Assembly: GCA_963717985.1 (NCBI GenBank)
Contig: CAVQYC010000002.1
Location: 558,001-622,000, forward strand
Origin: BOG-1155 sp963717985
GTDB taxonomy: Bacteria; Desulfobacterota; Syntrophorhabdia; Syntrophorhabdales; WCHB1-27
Direction of reading: 5' to 3'
DNA length: 64,000 nucleotides
Shown here piece by piece: positions 1 to 10,177 of this stretch. Numbering within the stretch: position 1 is the first letter of the stretch; each line of letters opens with the position of its first letter. The position numbers were made by a program, and so were the translations under genes. The notes beneath the pieces are model-generated. The model was not told the DNA's origin. It was given only the letters and a program-made list of their open reading frames with translations, and did not search any database.

Positions 1-1448
<1,448 letters not shown>

Positions 1449-1577
1449 GATATTTACTCCTTTCGTCGTGTGAATCGTTGAACAGTGCTACTATGAATAA
1501 TAATAGTTTCGCTGCCCATCCAGCTAACAATTAATGAACGAAACCGATGCCAAAAAAAAGGGAAAGGCATAGGGCCG

Positions 1578-2048
1578 TCAGGCATTCTCTTCCTCGACAC
1601 GCTTATCCCCGCCCTTTTTTGTTTTTGCACGGCAGTCCCTGCAATACCCATAATACTCCAGCCTGGTATCCGTGACCGAGAAGCCGGTTTTCTTCGCTAT
1701 CTCCTGCTGGTCGGCAACAGGAGGTACTTCGTAGTCAAGGATCTTACCGCAGCGCCCGCAGACCAGATTGAGATGCTCTTCAAGGTTACCTTCGTAGCGG
1801 TTCTCCATGGAATCAAACTGCAGCGTTTTAATGATGCCCAGGCGGGAGAACTCGTTGAGTGTCGCATAGGTGGTCGACAAGCTCAGGCTTTTCTTTCTCT
1901 TCTTTGCTTCCTCATACACAGAACGGGCGCCAGGATGGAAATCCCGCTTTTCGATAAGCACCTCGATGATAGCCAGCCTTTGAGGGGTAAGCTTCAACCC
2001 CTTCGCTTTCAGCTGTCGTGCTATTGATTCTTTGGTTACGCTGGTCAA
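1578..2048 (-). CDS. Fur/PerR-family metalloregulator
   Basis: Ferric uptake/peroxide stress repressor family: N-terminal winged helix (LKLTPQRLAIIEVL) and C-terminal metal-binding dimerisation domain with two CxxC pairs (CGRC, CRDC) for structural zinc. The adjacent katG suggests a PerR role. By alignment to Bacillus PerR, the His37 and His91 ligand equivalents and Asp104 (ILDY) are present, but the Asp85 equivalent is Glu and the His93 equivalent is Asn, so peroxide sensing is not certain. The frame is open up to 2120, but a strong promoter (2076-2104) lies inside that extension, so I favour the TTG at 2048 (156 aa, normal family length), which has no clear ribosome site. IS copy 1 sits just upstream of the promoter. 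Confidence 0.85.
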   Translation of the reverse strand: MTSVTKESIARQLKAKGLKLTPQRLAIIEVLIEKRDFHPGARSVYEEAKKRKKSLSLSTTYATLNEFSRLGIIKTLQFDSMENRYEGNLEEHLNLVCGRCGKILDYEVPPVADQQEIAKKTGFSVTDTRLEYYGYCRDCRAKTKKGGDKRVEEENA

Positions 2049-2075
2049 TTCGGAACCATTACTGACTATGATTAA

Positions 2076-2104
2076 CCTATAAGACCCCTTTTCCCATCTG
2101 TCAA
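2076..2104 (-). promoter_or_regulatory. Sigma-70 promoter of the Fur/PerR gene
   Basis: On the minus strand the -35 box TTGACA (2099-2104) and -10 box TATAGG (2076-2081) are separated by exactly 17 bp. The predicted transcription start falls about 20 bp before the proposed TTG start at 2048. The -35 box directly abuts the 16-bp target duplication of IS copy 1. Confidence 0.7.
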
Positions 2105-2120
2105 GGAGTCTTTCAAACAA

Positions 2121-3477
2121 TGTTGCTGCAATATAATTATGTCACCCCTTAGCTGCAATATGAAAATGTCACCCCCGCCGATAACAAGGGGCACCGAGGG
2201 GAGGTGCTCCGGTGAGAAAAGGAGTGACGTTCATGACGGAAGAGGTAAGGCGGTACGGCGTGGTAGCGGCGGCATTGGACGGCAGGATGATGAACGGAGA
2301 GGCTGCGGCGGCGTTAGGCGTCTCCCTCCGCCAGCTAAAGAGGATCAAGGCTAAAGTGAAGAAGGAAGGACCTTCCGGAATTAAGCACGGCAACAGCGGG
2401 CGCCCTTCCTGCAGAGCTTTCCCTGCCGGGATGAAAGAGCGGGCGATGAAGCTCGCCAATGAGAAGTATTTCGACTTCAACTTCTCCCACCTCTCGGAGA
2501 TGCTGGAAGAGCAGGAAGGGATAAAGATCAACCGCGAGACCTTGCGGCAATGGCTTCGTCCTGAAGGGTTCGGAGGAAAGGTCCGGAAGCAGCGCAGACA
2601 TAGGAAGAGAAGAAAACGATCGGAGAAGGAAGGCCATATGCTCTTTTTGGACGGCTCTCCCCATGCGTGGTTCGGGGAGGAAAAGACAACGCTCCTTCTG
2701 TCTACGGACGACTCGACGGGGAAGCCTCTTTATGGGCTGTTTCGAAAGGAAGAAGACCTGGAGGGCTGTTTTGGCGTATGCAAAGAGGTCTTTGCCCGTT
2801 TCGGCCGGCCCTCGGTCTTCTATCTCGATCGGGCCTCCCAGTTTAAAACCACCCGGCATAAGAGCGATTCTGTCGAGCCTACCCAGTTCCAGAGAGCCAT
2901 GAGCGAGCTGGGGATACGGCTCATCTTTGCCCATTCTGCTCAAGCCAGAGGAAGAGGCGAGAGGATCAACAGGACCTTCCAGGACAGGCTTGTCGCTGAG
3001 CTTCGGCTTAAGAATATCGCCGACCGCGAAGGGGCGACGAAGTATCTGAACGAAACCTTCATCCCCAAGTACGCTCGGCTCTTCGGCGTTGCCCCGGAAG
3101 ACCCGAAGCCTGCATGGAGACCGCTTCCTCAAGACGCGGACATGCGGAACATCCTTTGTAAGCGATATGAGGCAAAGGTCAATTACGACAACACGATCTC
3201 GGTCGACGGACAGGCGATCCAACTGTTCCCGACAAAGACGAGGCTGAGCTTTGCCAAGGCTTCCGTTACGGCGAATCATTGGCTCGACGGAAGCTGGCAT
3301 GTCTTTCATCATACGGCGGGAGAGGTTCCCTGCAAGCCTATCGAAGGACGCGTCCGGCCGGGGTCCTACATGCGCCCAGGGCCGGCGAGCGAAGCGAGAG
3401 CGTCTCTATGAAAAGGGCCAAGGGGGGGTGACATATTCACGTTGCAAAAAGGGTGACATTTTTATGTTGCAATAACA
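2121..3477 (+). mobile_element. IS1202-like (ISNCY) insertion sequence, copy 1
   Basis: A 1357-bp element with ends TGTTGCTGCAAT and ATTGCAATAACA, one DDE transposase gene, and a perfect 16-bp target duplication GGAGTCTTTCAAACAA at 2105-2120 and 3478-3493. Each end carries two subterminal repeats of the form TGCAA(T/C)(A/G)T...ATGTCACCC, likely transposase sites. Two further full-length copies occur at 11055-12411 and 34932-36288; their transposases translate identically, implying recent movement. It separates the Fur/PerR gene from the small gene at 3509-3814. The family name rests on transposase resemblance and the long duplications. Confidence 0.92.
2233..3411 (+). CDS. DDE transposase of IS copy 1
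   Basis: Transposase of the ISNCY/IS1202 type with an N-terminal helix-turn-helix (residues 1-60), a second DNA-binding segment (about 70-115), a basic stretch (RKQRRHRKRRKRS) and an integrase-like catalytic core. The likely catalytic triad is Asp140 (FLDGSPHAW), Asp199 (YLDRASQF) and Glu243 (RGRGERINRT). The ATG at 2233 has AAAAGGAG 8 nt upstream and gives the N-terminus usual for the family (392 aa). An in-frame GTG at 2212 with GGAGG is an alternative. The frame is intact, so this copy could be active. Confidence 0.93.
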   Translation: MTEEVRRYGVVAAALDGRMMNGEAAAALGVSLRQLKRIKAKVKKEGPSGIKHGNSGRPSCRAFPAGMKERAMKLANEKYFDFNFSHLSEMLEEQEGIKINRETLRQWLRPEGFGGKVRKQRRHRKRRKRSEKEGHMLFLDGSPHAWFGEEKTTLLLSTDDSTGKPLYGLFRKEEDLEGCFGVCKEVFARFGRPSVFYLDRASQFKTTRHKSDSVEPTQFQRAMSELGIRLIFAHSAQARGRGERINRTFQDRLVAELRLKNIADREGATKYLNETFIPKYARLFGVAPEDPKPAWRPLPQDADMRNILCKRYEAKVNYDNTISVDGQAIQLFPTKTRLSFAKASVTANHWLDGSWHVFHHTAGEVPCKPIEGRVRPGSYMRPGPASEARASL

Positions 3478-3508
3478 GGAGTCTTTCAAACAATTTTGTT
3501 TCTACGAG

Positions 3509-3814
3509 CTATTCGATGACCGTTCCTTTACCGGTCTTCCGATACTCGAGCTCGACGTAGTTGACAAACGCCGTTCTGCCCCAGGAATCGGCTCTAAATC
3601 CATGACCGTTGCACCAATCGATAAATGTTTCCGGATCGATGTCTGCGCGAAGAGCGATATTACCACAACCCTTAATCTCTTCGCATTGCCTTCCGACAAG
3701 AGCTTTCCAGTCTTCATACGTGGCGGGCATATTCTTGGAATCGGTAAAGACCGCAAGCGCCCTCCGGTAAGTAAGCTCATCTTTGAACCAGGCAATTCCT
3801 ATCACATCGTTCAT
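3509..3814 (-). CDS. Conserved hypothetical protein, 101 aa
   Basis: A small soluble protein of unknown function that begins MNDVIGIAWF and ends KTGKGTVIE. The start at 3814 has an excellent AAAGGAGGTG ribosome site. No membrane segment or signal peptide is visible. It contains two cysteines near the middle (RQCEEIKGCG) and a DPETFIDWCNGHGF segment, but I cannot name a domain. Before IS copy 1 inserted, its stop codon lay only about 30 bp upstream of the Fur/PerR promoter on the same strand. Confidence 0.75.
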   Translation of the reverse strand: MNDVIGIAWFKDELTYRRALAVFTDSKNMPATYEDWKALVGRQCEEIKGCGNIALRADIDPETFIDWCNGHGFRADSWGRTAFVNYVELEYRKTGKGTVIE

Positions 3815-4412
3815 TCTGACACCTCCTTTCATTTATCGGGGACCCGTAGGTCGGCAGGGATGTTGTTTCATCCGGTACATTCTCATTCGCCAGGACGGCC
3901 TGTAAGCCTTTGCGGCTGCGATCTCTCTTTTCTTCATTATCAGAGAAACGCCACAAGATTGCAATAAGTATAGTAACCTTTTCCGTTCGAAAGACTGCAT
4001 TCATGGTCAGTAGGTGAGAAACTCTGTTTCAGGAAGTACTTCTTGACGGCTTCTCATGGCCCATCGTCATTTTTACATTCATTTGTAGTGCGTTTTTTGT
4101 CACCCCTGGTTGACATGCCTCCTTGTCATGCCTGGTTGTCACCCCTCCTTGTCACTTTGACAGCAGAGCAGGAAACAGGGACAATATTATGACCCGGCGG
4201 TCAATTTTGAACCGTCAAGTTTCGTGCACAATTGTCAACCCCTCTTCTGAAAGGCTTGTGAGAGAAGGGAATCAGGAAAGGGGTACCGAGACGGTTAGTG
4301 AGCAATCCGTGCTGAAAAGAGTAAAAGGAGGGTAAAACTCAGAAAAAAATGGGAAAAAGGACCGTTTTTGCGGTAATATTAGGACAGCAGGTATTGCGAA
4401 AGGAGGAGTTTC
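3815..4412. other. Intergenic region with iteron-like array
   Basis: About 600 bp without a convincing gene. It holds a five-unit 13-bp repeat array (4098-4162, listed separately), an A+T-rich stretch around 3960-4090, and the upstream region of the crotonase-fold gene, ending in the ribosome site GAAAGGAGGAG. A short open frame covering 4123-4335 is made of the repeats and has no ribosome site, so I do not call it. Confidence 0.5.
4098..4162 (+). repeat. Five tandem 13-bp iteron-like units (copy A)
   Basis: Five consecutive 13-mers: TGTCACCCCTGGT, TGACATGCCTCCT, TGTCATGCCTGGT, TGTCACCCCTCCT and TGTCACTTTGACA. The last is an imperfect palindrome (TGTCA/TGACA arms). A second array with the same order and about 90 percent identity lies in opposite orientation at 53787-53851. 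Function is unknown; a protein-binding array or an old mobile-element end are both possible. Confidence 0.75.
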
Positions 4413-5168
4413 ATGGATGTGGTGACGGAAGCTTATCGTGATGGAGTATTCAGCCTGACCTTGAATAGACCTGAGAAGAAGAATGCCATGAGCCTCGAGC
4501 TTCTGGAGGCCCTTTACCGTGCGCTTAAGAACGCCGAGACACAGGGGGCTTCAATTATCGTCGTACGGGGGGCGGGGAAGACCTTTTGCAGCGGTGGTGA
4601 CGTGATCGAGTTCAGGGACAGCGCGGAGCCGGCGATTCAGGTAGACGGCATGGCTGACTTCCTCAACAGGAGTATCAGTCTCATACGGAGTATTCCGGCC
4701 ATCGTCATTGCCGTAGTCGAGGGTCTCGCCGTAGGGGCCGGTATGGGCCTCGCCCTTGCGGCCGACCTCACCCTTGCAGAAGCAAAGGCGGTGATGAATA
4801 TGGGGTACCGGAGGATAGGGCTGACACCGGACGGCGGTGGAAGCATCTTCCTGCCGCGCCTTGTGGGCATGAAGCGGTTCAACGAACTCTATTTTCTGTC
4901 CCGGAACGTGACAATGGAAGAGGCAAAAGAGATGGGGCTCGTCAATTTCGTGGTCGACGAAGGGGATCTTGAAGAGGAGCTGGCTACGCTCATCGAGGAG
5001 TTGAAGGCCCTTCCAATGGAAACGACCCGAAAGGTGAAGGAACTGGTCAACTTTTCCCTCATGTCCGGACTGGGGTCGCATCTGGACAGGGAGAGGCTCT
5101 ATGTATCACAGTTTTCGGCGGAGCCGGCGTTCCAGGAGAGGCTGAAAAAGCTCTTCAAGAAAGGATAG
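4413..5168 (+). CDS. Enoyl-CoA hydratase/isomerase family protein
   Basis: A 251-aa crotonase-fold enzyme acting on acyl-CoA thioesters. The N-terminal strand LTLNRPEKKNAMS, the oxyanion-hole loop GKTFCSGGDV and the second loop AVGAGMGLALAADL are typical. Both glutamates used by classic hydratases are missing (the GCE and QPE positions read GMG and GYRR). An Asp in LTPDGGGS matches the catalytic Asp of PaaG-type isomerases, so a double-bond isomerase is more likely than a hydratase (inference). The start has a strong GAAAGGAGGAG ribosome site. The cupin gene follows about 45 bp downstream, suggesting co-transcription. Confidence 0.9.
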   Translation: MDVVTEAYRDGVFSLTLNRPEKKNAMSLELLEALYRALKNAETQGASIIVVRGAGKTFCSGGDVIEFRDSAEPAIQVDGMADFLNRSISLIRSIPAIVIAVVEGLAVGAGMGLALAADLTLAEAKAVMNMGYRRIGLTPDGGGSIFLPRLVGMKRFNELYFLSRNVTMEEAKEMGLVNFVVDEGDLEEELATLIEELKALPMETTRKVKELVNFSLMSGLGSHLDRERLYVSQFSAEPAFQERLKKLFKKG

Positions 5169-5212
5169 CCGGGTCTCAAAGGTTCCAATCGGGTATGGTG
5201 GGGGAAGAAGGT

Positions 5213-5569
5213 ATGAAAGAGAACGAACAGGCATCGCCCCCTTGGGGCAGGTGGGTGGTGCTTGACGACGAGAGTGCGTTCAAGGTGAAGCGGATAGAGG
5301 TCTTGCCGGGCAAGCGCCTGAGTTATCAGAAGCACTTCAAGAGGGAAGAACACTGGTACATCGTGAAGGGGCAGGCGCGGGTGACGAGGGACGGGCAGGA
5401 CTACCTGCTCGGAGAGGGCGCGTGCATCAGCATAGGCAGGGAGGCGCTCCACAGGGTCGAGAATGTGGGGAGCGACCTGCTGGTATTCATAGAGGTCCAG
5501 AAGGGTGAGTATTTCGGGGAGGATGACATTGTCCGCGTCGAAGACGACTTCGGCCGGGCCGCGCACTAG
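5213..5569 (+). CDS. Cupin-domain protein
   Basis: A 118-aa single-domain cupin resembling the C-terminal domain of type II mannose-6-phosphate isomerase/GDP-mannose pyrophosphorylase. Visible are the LPGKRLSYQKHFKREEHWYIVKG-type core (metal site containing His and Glu) and the second motif GREALHRVEN. No nucleotidyltransferase domain is attached, so a sugar-phosphate role is only a family resemblance. I chose the ATG at 5213, preceded by GAAGAAGG; an ATG at 5195 lacks a good ribosome site. It ends overlapping, on the opposite strand, the last bases of the kinase-like gene. Confidence 0.8.
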   Translation: MKENEQASPPWGRWVVLDDESAFKVKRIEVLPGKRLSYQKHFKREEHWYIVKGQARVTRDGQDYLLGEGACISIGREALHRVENVGSDLLVFIEVQKGEYFGEDDIVRVEDDFGRAAH

Positions 5570-6219
5570 GAGGAGCCTGTTTCAGCTTCCGAGCGGGCAA
5601 TATTTACGAGCTGAATGATCATCTGTATGCAGGTGGGGAAACCGGCAGCACTTGAGTCAACGCAGAGATGATAGTGTCTCGCGTCCGCCCATTCCGTCCG
5701 GACCATGTCTCTTATGAATTTAGTCCTCCTCCGGTCCGACTCCTCCACCAGGGCTCGTGCCTCCCGGATATCGGCCATGTTCTTGACCTTCATTACCCTT
5801 CCTATCCGAAACTCCTTGGGGGCATGGACAAAGATATGGATAGCTCCCGGCCGGTTTTTCAGCACATGAAACCCGCCTCTTCCCAGTATCACCGCATTGT
5901 GCCTGTCCGCAATCTCGTTGATGATCCTGCTTTCCACCGCAAAGAGGTCCCTGTCGTAGAGCGGCCGTTCCTTCGAGATGCAGGCCGATTCCGGCGTTCC
6001 CAAAGAGAATACCCGGATGATGTTGTCAATCAGGCCGGAAGACCTTTCTTCATGCGCTTCCAGAAGCCTCTGGTCGCTGCCGAGATGTGTTGCCGCGCGC
6101 CGGAGAATTTCTCTGTCCACGTACATAAAGCTCAGCTCTTTCGCCACCTGATACGCGAAGTAGGTACCCCCACTCCCTATCTGCCTCGATATGGTTATTG
6201 CAAAAGGGTGCTTCTTCAT
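5566..6219 (-). CDS. Cytidylate kinase-like family protein
   Basis: A 217-aa P-loop protein of the cytidylate kinase-like family. The N-terminal ITISRQIGSGGTYFA is the nucleotide-binding loop. A central VILGRGGFHVL segment and an arginine-rich lid (ESDRRRTKFIRD) follow. Such proteins are related to nucleoside monophosphate kinases, but their substrates are mostly unknown and this is not the essential Cmk. It lies 27 bp downstream of the efflux transporter gene on the same strand and may be the last gene of that transcript. Confidence 0.8.
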   Translation of the reverse strand: MKKHPFAITISRQIGSGGTYFAYQVAKELSFMYVDREILRRAATHLGSDQRLLEAHEERSSGLIDNIIRVFSLGTPESACISKERPLYDRDLFAVESRIINEIADRHNAVILGRGGFHVLKNRPGAIHIFVHAPKEFRIGRVMKVKNMADIREARALVEESDRRRTKFIRDMVRTEWADARHYHLCVDSSAAGFPTCIQMIIQLVNIARSEAETGSS

Positions 6220-6246
6220 AGGGTCTTCTCCTTCCCCTCGGATCCA

Positions 6247-7794
6247 TTATTCCGTCACGACCTTCGCGTCTCTCATCTTGTGGCTGATGAAAGGGACCAG
6301 TGGTAGCGAAAAGAGGAAAATCGCGGCAATGAGAAAGAACACATGGTTATAGGCAAGCATGTCCGCCTGCCTCTCGACGGTCATCTCCAATACCTTAAGT
6401 GCCTCCATATCGGTGCCGCTTGCGTTTGCTCCGTGAGAGGACAAAAGCGACGAAAGCTGGCGCATTGATTCTGACGTAGCGTCGCTGAAGGCGGTTGTGC
6501 GTTCGGTGAGCACCGCCCGGTACCAGTATTCTCCACGGACCAGGAAGGTGGCGGCCAGGGCGATGCCGACGCTGGAGAATACCTGTCTGATCACATTATA
6601 AAGTCCCGAAGCTGCTGCCATGACGGGTTTCTCCATTGTCGCCAGCACGGCGGTGTTCAGCGAAACGAATATAAACCCGAAGCCGACGCCTTGCATAACT
6701 TGGGGAAAGAAGAGTTCCCAGTAGCCTACGTCGAGCGAAAGCCGTGAGAGCTGGTAAAAGGAGATGACGTTCATGAAAAGCCCGAGAACTATCAACGACT
6801 TTGGCCCCGCTCTATTGTAAACCCTCCCCCCGAAGGGCATGGTTACGGCCATGGCAACACTCCTGGGCAAGAGTGCAAGGCCCGAGTTGTATGCAGGATA
6901 CCCAAGAAGCTGCTGGAGGAAGAGGGGCAAAATGAAGATGGCTGCGAAGAGGCCCATGCCGAAGACACCGCTAAGGAGACTCGCCGAGCTGAAATTGATA
7001 TCCTTAAGAATACGCAAATCAACCGCCGGCTTATCGGTGGTGAGCTCACGGATCACGAAGAACAGGAGACCGAGGAATGCCGAGAGGGCAAGCCATTTTA
7101 TCATGTTTGAGGCGAACCAATCCTTTTGTTCACCCTTTTCCAGCATGATCTGCAGGGCCCCCAGGCCGACCGCCATGAAAAAGAGGCCCGCCACATCGAC
7201 CTTTCCCGTTTCCCTCACGAGATAGGGCGGGTCCTCGATGAAACGCACAATCAGGAAGATGTTGAGGACGCCCACCGGGAGGTTGATATAGAATATCCAT
7301 GGCCAGGAATAGTTGTCTGTGAGCCATCCGCCGATGGTGGGTCCGAAGGCCGGTCCCAGCATAATGCCAAGGCCGAAAATACTCATGGCCGTCGCCTGCT
7401 CCTCCGGAGGGAATGTCTCCCGCAATACCGCCTGCGATAAGGGTATGAGAGTACCGCCGCCGATCCCCTGAAGAATGCGGAAGACGACCATGGACTGCAG
7501 GTCCCAGGCGAACCCGCAAAGCATGGAAGCACACGTGAAAAGCCCCACGGAGAGAATATAAAACCTCTTGCGTCCCATTCTGGAGCTGAGCAGGCCGATG
7601 AGGGGCATGACGATGACGGCGGAAAGGATGTATCCTGTCGCAACCCAGGTGATTTCTTCAACGGAAGCGTTGAGTGCACCGCGCATGTAGGGAAGGGCGA
7701 CGTTCACGATGCTGGTGTCGAGAGTGGCCATGAGGGTCGCGGTCACGACTGTGAAAGTGATCAGCCATTTATGAGGTGTATGGTCGCCGCCCAT
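6247..7794 (-). CDS. emrB: DHA2-family multidrug efflux MFS transporter (EmrB-like)
   Basis: A 515-aa inner-membrane drug/proton antiporter with 14 predicted transmembrane helices, the number typical of DHA2. Diagnostic motifs are TLDTSIVNVALPYM in helix 1, the helix 2-3 loop SRMGRKRF (motif A) and GIMLGPAFGPTIGGWL (antiporter motif C). It starts 4 bp after the membrane-fusion gene and follows a TolC-family gene, so the three proteins should build an EmrAB-TolC-type pump spanning both membranes. The TetR gene at the head of the operon is the likely repressor. Confidence 0.93.
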   Translation of the reverse strand: MGGDHTPHKWLITFTVVTATLMATLDTSIVNVALPYMRGALNASVEEITWVATGYILSAVIVMPLIGLLSSRMGRKRFYILSVGLFTCASMLCGFAWDLQSMVVFRILQGIGGGTLIPLSQAVLRETFPPEEQATAMSIFGLGIMLGPAFGPTIGGWLTDNYSWPWIFYINLPVGVLNIFLIVRFIEDPPYLVRETGKVDVAGLFFMAVGLGALQIMLEKGEQKDWFASNMIKWLALSAFLGLLFFVIRELTTDKPAVDLRILKDINFSSASLLSGVFGMGLFAAIFILPLFLQQLLGYPAYNSGLALLPRSVAMAVTMPFGGRVYNRAGPKSLIVLGLFMNVISFYQLSRLSLDVGYWELFFPQVMQGVGFGFIFVSLNTAVLATMEKPVMAAASGLYNVIRQVFSSVGIALAATFLVRGEYWYRAVLTERTTAFSDATSESMRQLSSLLSSHGANASGTDMEALKVLEMTVERQADMLAYNHVFFLIAAIFLFSLPLVPFISHKMRDAKVVTE

Positions 7795-7798
7795 AATG

Positions 7799-8845
7799 CT
7801 AGTGCCTGGACCGAATGGAAGCGGCTTTTCTGCTCACATCGACGGTAGGGATGACGGAGAGGCCGGGCCACAGCGGATGGACAGGGTCAAAAGGGGATTC
7901 CATGACAATTTTTACGGGAAGGCGCTGGACGACCTTCACGAAGTTGCCGGTGGCGTTCTCCGGGGGAAGCAGGCTGAAAGCAGCGCCGGTGCCCGGTTGC
8001 AAGCTGTCTATATGCCCCTTGAAGATGATGCCGGGGTAGGCGTCGACTTCCACCTCGACCGGCTGTCCCACGGCCATCTTCCCCACTTGTGTTTCCTTGA
8101 AATTGGCGATAACCCACGTGTTTTCCTCCACAATGGAGAGGAGGGGCTGTCCCGGCTGCACGTACTTTCCCGGATCAACATTTTTCTTTGCGATTCTCCC
8201 GGAGATAGGCGCAAGAAGGGCCGTCCTTTTGAAGTTCAACTGGGCGAGCCTGTGCGACGTTTCCGCCTCCCTAATCCTGAACGCCTGGGTGTTTAGCCTG
8301 GCCCGGGCCGCTTCAATCGCCCCTTCGGCTTCGGCGACGGCCGCCGCGGCTGCATCGAAGCGGGCGTGGGCGACCTTCCAGCGCGACTCCACGTGATCGT
8401 ACTGGCTGCGCGAGGCCGCCTCCTCTTTCACCAGCCGTTCGTACCGCTTCAATTCCTTCTCCGCGAGATTTTCCTCCGCGATTGTGGCACTGAGGTTGGC
8501 CTGTGTTTGGCTGAGCGCCTTTTCTCTCTGCGTCAGGGATGCCCGCAATTCGATCTGCTCAGCGGTCAACGTCGATACTGCATGGCTGCGCTCTTTGACC
8601 GCATCCGCATAGTCCTGGGGAAAGATATCGAGTAGGGCGGCGCCGACCTCCACGTGCTGGTTATCATTGATATAGACGTTGACCACCCTTCCGCGCACTT
8701 CCGGTGCGACAGGGACGATCACGCCGGACACATACGCATCATCCGTGCTTTCGTGCGAAAACGAGTAGACGAGACGAATGGCGCCATATGCAGCCGCCGC
8801 CATAACCACCAATACTACTACTCCCTTAAAGGCCCATTTATTCAT
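7799..8845 (-). CDS. emrA: HlyD/EmrA-family periplasmic adaptor
   Basis: A 348-aa membrane-fusion protein linking the inner-membrane EmrB-like transporter to the outer-membrane TolC-like channel. One N-terminal membrane anchor (GVVVLVVMAAAAYGAI) is followed by a biotinyl-lipoyl half-domain (VAPEVRGRVVNVYI), a long alpha-helical hairpin rich in Ala/Glu (about residues 85-205), the second lipoyl half (LLAPISGRIAKKNVDPG) and a beta-barrel. Length is normal for EmrA. Confidence 0.93.
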   Translation of the reverse strand: MNKWAFKGVVVLVVMAAAAYGAIRLVYSFSHESTDDAYVSGVIVPVAPEVRGRVVNVYINDNQHVEVGAALLDIFPQDYADAVKERSHAVSTLTAEQIELRASLTQREKALSQTQANLSATIAEENLAEKELKRYERLVKEEAASRSQYDHVESRWKVAHARFDAAAAAVAEAEGAIEAARARLNTQAFRIREAETSHRLAQLNFKRTALLAPISGRIAKKNVDPGKYVQPGQPLLSIVEENTWVIANFKETQVGKMAVGQPVEVEVDAYPGIIFKGHIDSLQPGTGAAFSLLPPENATGNFVKVVQRLPVKIVMESPFDPVHPLWPGLSVIPTVDVSRKAASIRSRH

Positions 8846-8878
8846 CTGTTTTTCTCCGGCTCAGTACTTTCCCCCACT

Positions 8879-10177
8879 TCATTTCTCGTATACTTCTTTC
8901 AGGTTCTTACCCATAGCATAGAGGTAGCCTGCCTCCGATCGATAAGAGTCGTAAACAGCCCGGTAATAATTTGTTTCCGAAATGGTGCGCAAGGTAATCG
9001 CATCGGTCACATCTCTTGCGATGCCCACACCTTCCGCATATTTGGTCCTGGTGATCCTCAGGTTCTCCTCCGCCTGGGAAATTGCTTCTCTCGCGACCCG
9101 GAGGCTTTCGTTCGCATTGACCATATCAAGGTAGTACTTCTCCAGTTCGAGCCCGATGTCGTCCGCCAGCCTCTTGCGCTCGATGCGCAGTCTCGACTGG
9201 GCCAATTGCACTTTTTCCACAGCAGCCCTTGTGCTGCCTCCGTTGAAAAGATTGAGCTGCATGAAAAAGGTAATCCCCATGTTCTGTTCATAGGCAGCGT
9301 ACTTGTTCTTGGTATAATCCCGTTCACCCTGGGCGAGGAATTTGGGGAAATAATCCGATTTTCGCCCAATTTCTTCATACATGAGGGCTTTCAGGGTAGC
9401 GTCGGCTATTTGCAGCTCGGGCCGTTCCTGCTCGGCTATATCGGCCGCCCCCTCGTGCGGCGGCGCTTCCGGACATGGTGATGTAGGCTCGACTACATGA
9501 ATGGGTGCGGAAAGCGGCCATGTGAGCATGCTGTTAAGCCTCGCGCCGTTTATCTTCCGCATGTTCTGGCTGTTGAGGAGCTTCTGCCGCGCGTCGGCGA
9601 GCCTTACCTGGGCCTGAAGGAGGTCGTTCTTAGTGATCAGACCGCTCTCCAACAGCTCTGCTGCCACCCGTGCGTGTGACGCGAGGCTCTCCATCTCTTT
9701 TTCCGCGACCGCTATCATCTTCTCGGACTCAAGGACGTCGAAGTAGAGCAGAGTGAAGGTGAGGGCAACGCCATTCCTGGTTCTTTTTGTACCGAGCCGT
9801 TTTGTCTCCTCCGTCAGTTTGGCGGCCTGATAGAGAGAATTGACGCCGCCAAAATCGTAGAGGATCTGCTGGACCGCGAGCTGGTAGGTGTAGAAGCTGC
9901 TTTCGCCGATAGGTGTGATTGATGACCCGGCATGCAATCCCGGCTGGTGTTCGAGGAAGGTCTGGCTGTAGGAGGTGCTGACATTGGGGAGGAGCTTTGA
10001 CCGGGCAATGATGGTGTCGTCATGTGATATCCGCTCTTCCTGCTGTCTGATCTTGACCAGACGGTTTTCCTGTGTCACGATTTTCAGGCCGTCGAGGAGG
10101 GTGAGGGGTTCTCCCTTGGCGACGGCGGAGAGTAGACAAAGGAGTAAGGCTGTTATGGCGAGGGCGCATTTACGCAC
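8879..10177 (-). CDS. TolC-family outer-membrane efflux protein
   Basis: A 432-aa outer-membrane channel subunit. It begins with a signal peptide (ALAITALLLCLLSAVAKG) and shows the two repeated helical-barrel halves of the family, with segments such as LLPNVSTSYSQTF and the second-half YFPKFLAQGERDY. The start is GTG at 10177, with a GGGGGAAA ribosome site, overlapping the last 8 bases of the TetR gene. This suggests translational coupling. It is followed by the adaptor and transporter genes of the same pump. Confidence 0.92.
   Translation of the reverse strand: MRKCALAITALLLCLLSAVAKGEPLTLLDGLKIVTQENRLVKIRQQEERISHDDTIIARSKLLPNVSTSYSQTFLEHQPGLHAGSSITPIGESSFYTYQLAVQQILYDFGGVNSLYQAAKLTEETKRLGTKRTRNGVALTFTLLYFDVLESEKMIAVAEKEMESLASHARVAAELLESGLITKNDLLQAQVRLADARQKLLNSQNMRKINGARLNSMLTWPLSAPIHVVEPTSPCPEAPPHEGAADIAEQERPELQIADATLKALMYEEIGRKSDYFPKFLAQGERDYTKNKYAAYEQNMGITFFMQLNLFNGGSTRAAVEKVQLAQSRLRIERKRLADDIGLELEKYYLDMVNANESLRVAREAISQAEENLRITRTKYAEGVGIARDVTDAITLRTISETNYYRAVYDSYRSEAGYLYAMGKNLKEVYEK

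Noticed and set aside
2335..3312. A 325-codon frame opposite the transposase, present in all IS copies
   Set aside because: Shadow frame of a strongly supported transposase; no ribosome site or known domain.
4123..4335. A 70-codon frame in the iteron region
   Set aside because: Composed of 13-bp repeat units; no Shine-Dalgarno site and atypical codon use.
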